This document shows positions 62,936 through 64,000 of a stretch of 64,000 nucleotides of DNA, piece after piece. A program made the position numbers and the translations under genes. Numbering within the stretch: the stretch's first letter is position 1; every line of letters starts with the position of its first letter. The notes beneath the pieces were generated by a model. It was not told the origin of the DNA, did no database searches, and saw nothing but the letters and a program-made list of their open reading frames with translations. The stretch is from Patulibacter sp. (GTDB lineage: Bacteria; Actinomycetota; Thermoleophilia; Solirubrobacterales; Solirubrobacteraceae): assembly GCF_030655195.1 (NCBI RefSeq), contig NZ_JAURWA010000137.1, forward strand, positions 1 through 64,000, in the 5' to 3' direction.

Positions 62936-63976
62936 ATGGCGACCCGGTTCTCCGTCCCCGCAGGCACGAAGGGCGCCCGCGCCGGCGCGAAGGGCGTCCC
63001 CGGGCTCGAGCTGGAGCTCGAGCGCCTCCGCCCGCAGCTGACGGGCTACTGCTACCGCATGCTGGGCTCGTGGTTCGAGGCCGAGGACGCGGTGCAGGAG
63101 ACGATGGTCCGCGCATGGCGCCGGTCGTCGACCCTGACGGAGCGCGCCGCGCTGAAGTCCTGGCTGTACCGGATCGCGACGAACGTCTGCCTCGACGCGT
63201 TGAAGGGCACGAAGCGTCGCGCCCGGCCGATGGACCTGGGTCCGTCGTCGACCGCCGAGTCGGCGCTCGGCGGGCTGCCGGAGAACGTCTGGATCGAGCC
63301 GGTGCCCGACGTCCGCGTCCTGACGTCGGGTGCCGATCCGGCGGACGTCGCGGCGGACCGCGAGACCATCCGCCTGGCGTTCGTCACCGCGCTGCAGCAC
63401 CTGCCGCCCCGCCAGCGCGCGGTCCTGGTCCTGCGCACGGTCCTGCACTGGAGCGCGGCCGAGGTCGCCGACCTGCTCGAGACGACGGTCGCGTCGGTCA
63501 ACAGCGCCCTGCAGCGGGCCCGGGCGACCCTGGACGCGGTGCAGCCGTCCGAGGACCTGACGGCCCTGGGCGACGGCGACCGCGAGCTCGTCGAGCGCTA
63601 CGTGGACTGCTTCGAGCGCTACGACGTCGACGCCCTCGTGGCGCTGTTGCACGAGGACGCGACCTTCCAGATGCCGCCGATGGAGCTGTGGCTGCGCGGA
63701 CCGGAGCAGATCGCGGCGTTCTACCGCGGCCAGGGCGCGGCGTGCCGTGGCTCCCGCGTCGTGCCGACGACCGCCAACGGCAGCCCCGCGTTCGGGGCCT
63801 ACAAGCCCGACGCGGACGACCCGGAGCTCTTCCGGCCCTGGTCGATCGCGGTGCTCGAGATCGCCGGCGGGCGGATCGTCGGCATCCACAACTTCCTCGA
63901 CACCCGCCTCTTCGCCGAGTTCGGCCTGCCGTCCGAGCTGCGCGGTGCGCGCACCGCGCAGCTCGCGCCGCTCTAG
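62936..63976 (+). CDS. ECF-type sigma-70 factor with C-terminal SnoaL/NTF2-like domain
   Basis: LTGYCYRMLGSWFEAEDAVQETMVRAWRR, LPPRQRAVLVLRTVLHWSAAEVADLLETTVASVNSALQRARATL, then VERYVDCFERYDVDALVALLHEDATFQMPPMELWLRGPEQIAAFYRG. Confidence 0.9.
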   Translation: MATRFSVPAGTKGARAGAKGVPGLELELERLRPQLTGYCYRMLGSWFEAEDAVQETMVRAWRRSSTLTERAALKSWLYRIATNVCLDALKGTKRRARPMDLGPSSTAESALGGLPENVWIEPVPDVRVLTSGADPADVAADRETIRLAFVTALQHLPPRQRAVLVLRTVLHWSAAEVADLLETTVASVNSALQRARATLDAVQPSEDLTALGDGDRELVERYVDCFERYDVDALVALLHEDATFQMPPMELWLRGPEQIAAFYRGQGAACRGSRVVPTTANGSPAFGAYKPDADDPELFRPWSIAVLEIAGGRIVGIHNFLDTRLFAEFGLPSELRGARTAQLAPL

Positions 63977-64000
63977 GCGGCCGCGCCCGCGCGGTCCCGG

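Overview
High-GC chromosomal segment that looks actinobacterial, perhaps Thermoleophilia/Solirubrobacterales-like; this taxonomic call is inferred from composition and gene content only. It is dense with ordinary chromosomal genes. I saw no rRNA or convincing tRNA, no prophage, no transposase and no CRISPR array. Main blocks: a left-edge HNH-repeat-like/coiled-coil CDS with a 47-aa ORF just upstream; rtcB behind a hairpin-rich leader; YbdK-like ligase and rhomboid; a fused reductase/SDR; an AurF-like diiron oxygenase flanked by TetR genes; ppk1 with two CHAD genes; ABC transporters; a kdp locus in the order (small ORF)-F-A-C-B-D(N-term)-USP; CNNM/CBS paralogs; kdpE plus a separate KdpD C-terminal-type kinase; an orphan bS18-like protein; a CASTOR/POLLUX-type channel; tandem acyltransferases; surface-glycan-type glycosyltransferases; acyl-CoA desaturase; asnB; a transglycosylase; PucR/ALDH; a thiolase-like protein; and a sigma factor with a SnoaL-like tail. 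The signals I rate highest are (i) the five-hairpin leader with T-arm-like hairpins upstream of rtcB and the divergent 47-aa ORF, (ii) the split KdpD, (iii) the Cys-less S18 paralog, (iv) twin 18-bp palindromes upstream of the diiron oxygenase, (v) several intergenic palindromic or tandem repeat families (60-bp, 28-bp, 71-bp and 70-bp periods), and (vi) hairpin terminators sharing a CGTCGTTCC tail. No homology searches were possible, so family names come from recognised motifs in the supplied translations. Many start codons were chosen by me inside the longer ORF-track entries.
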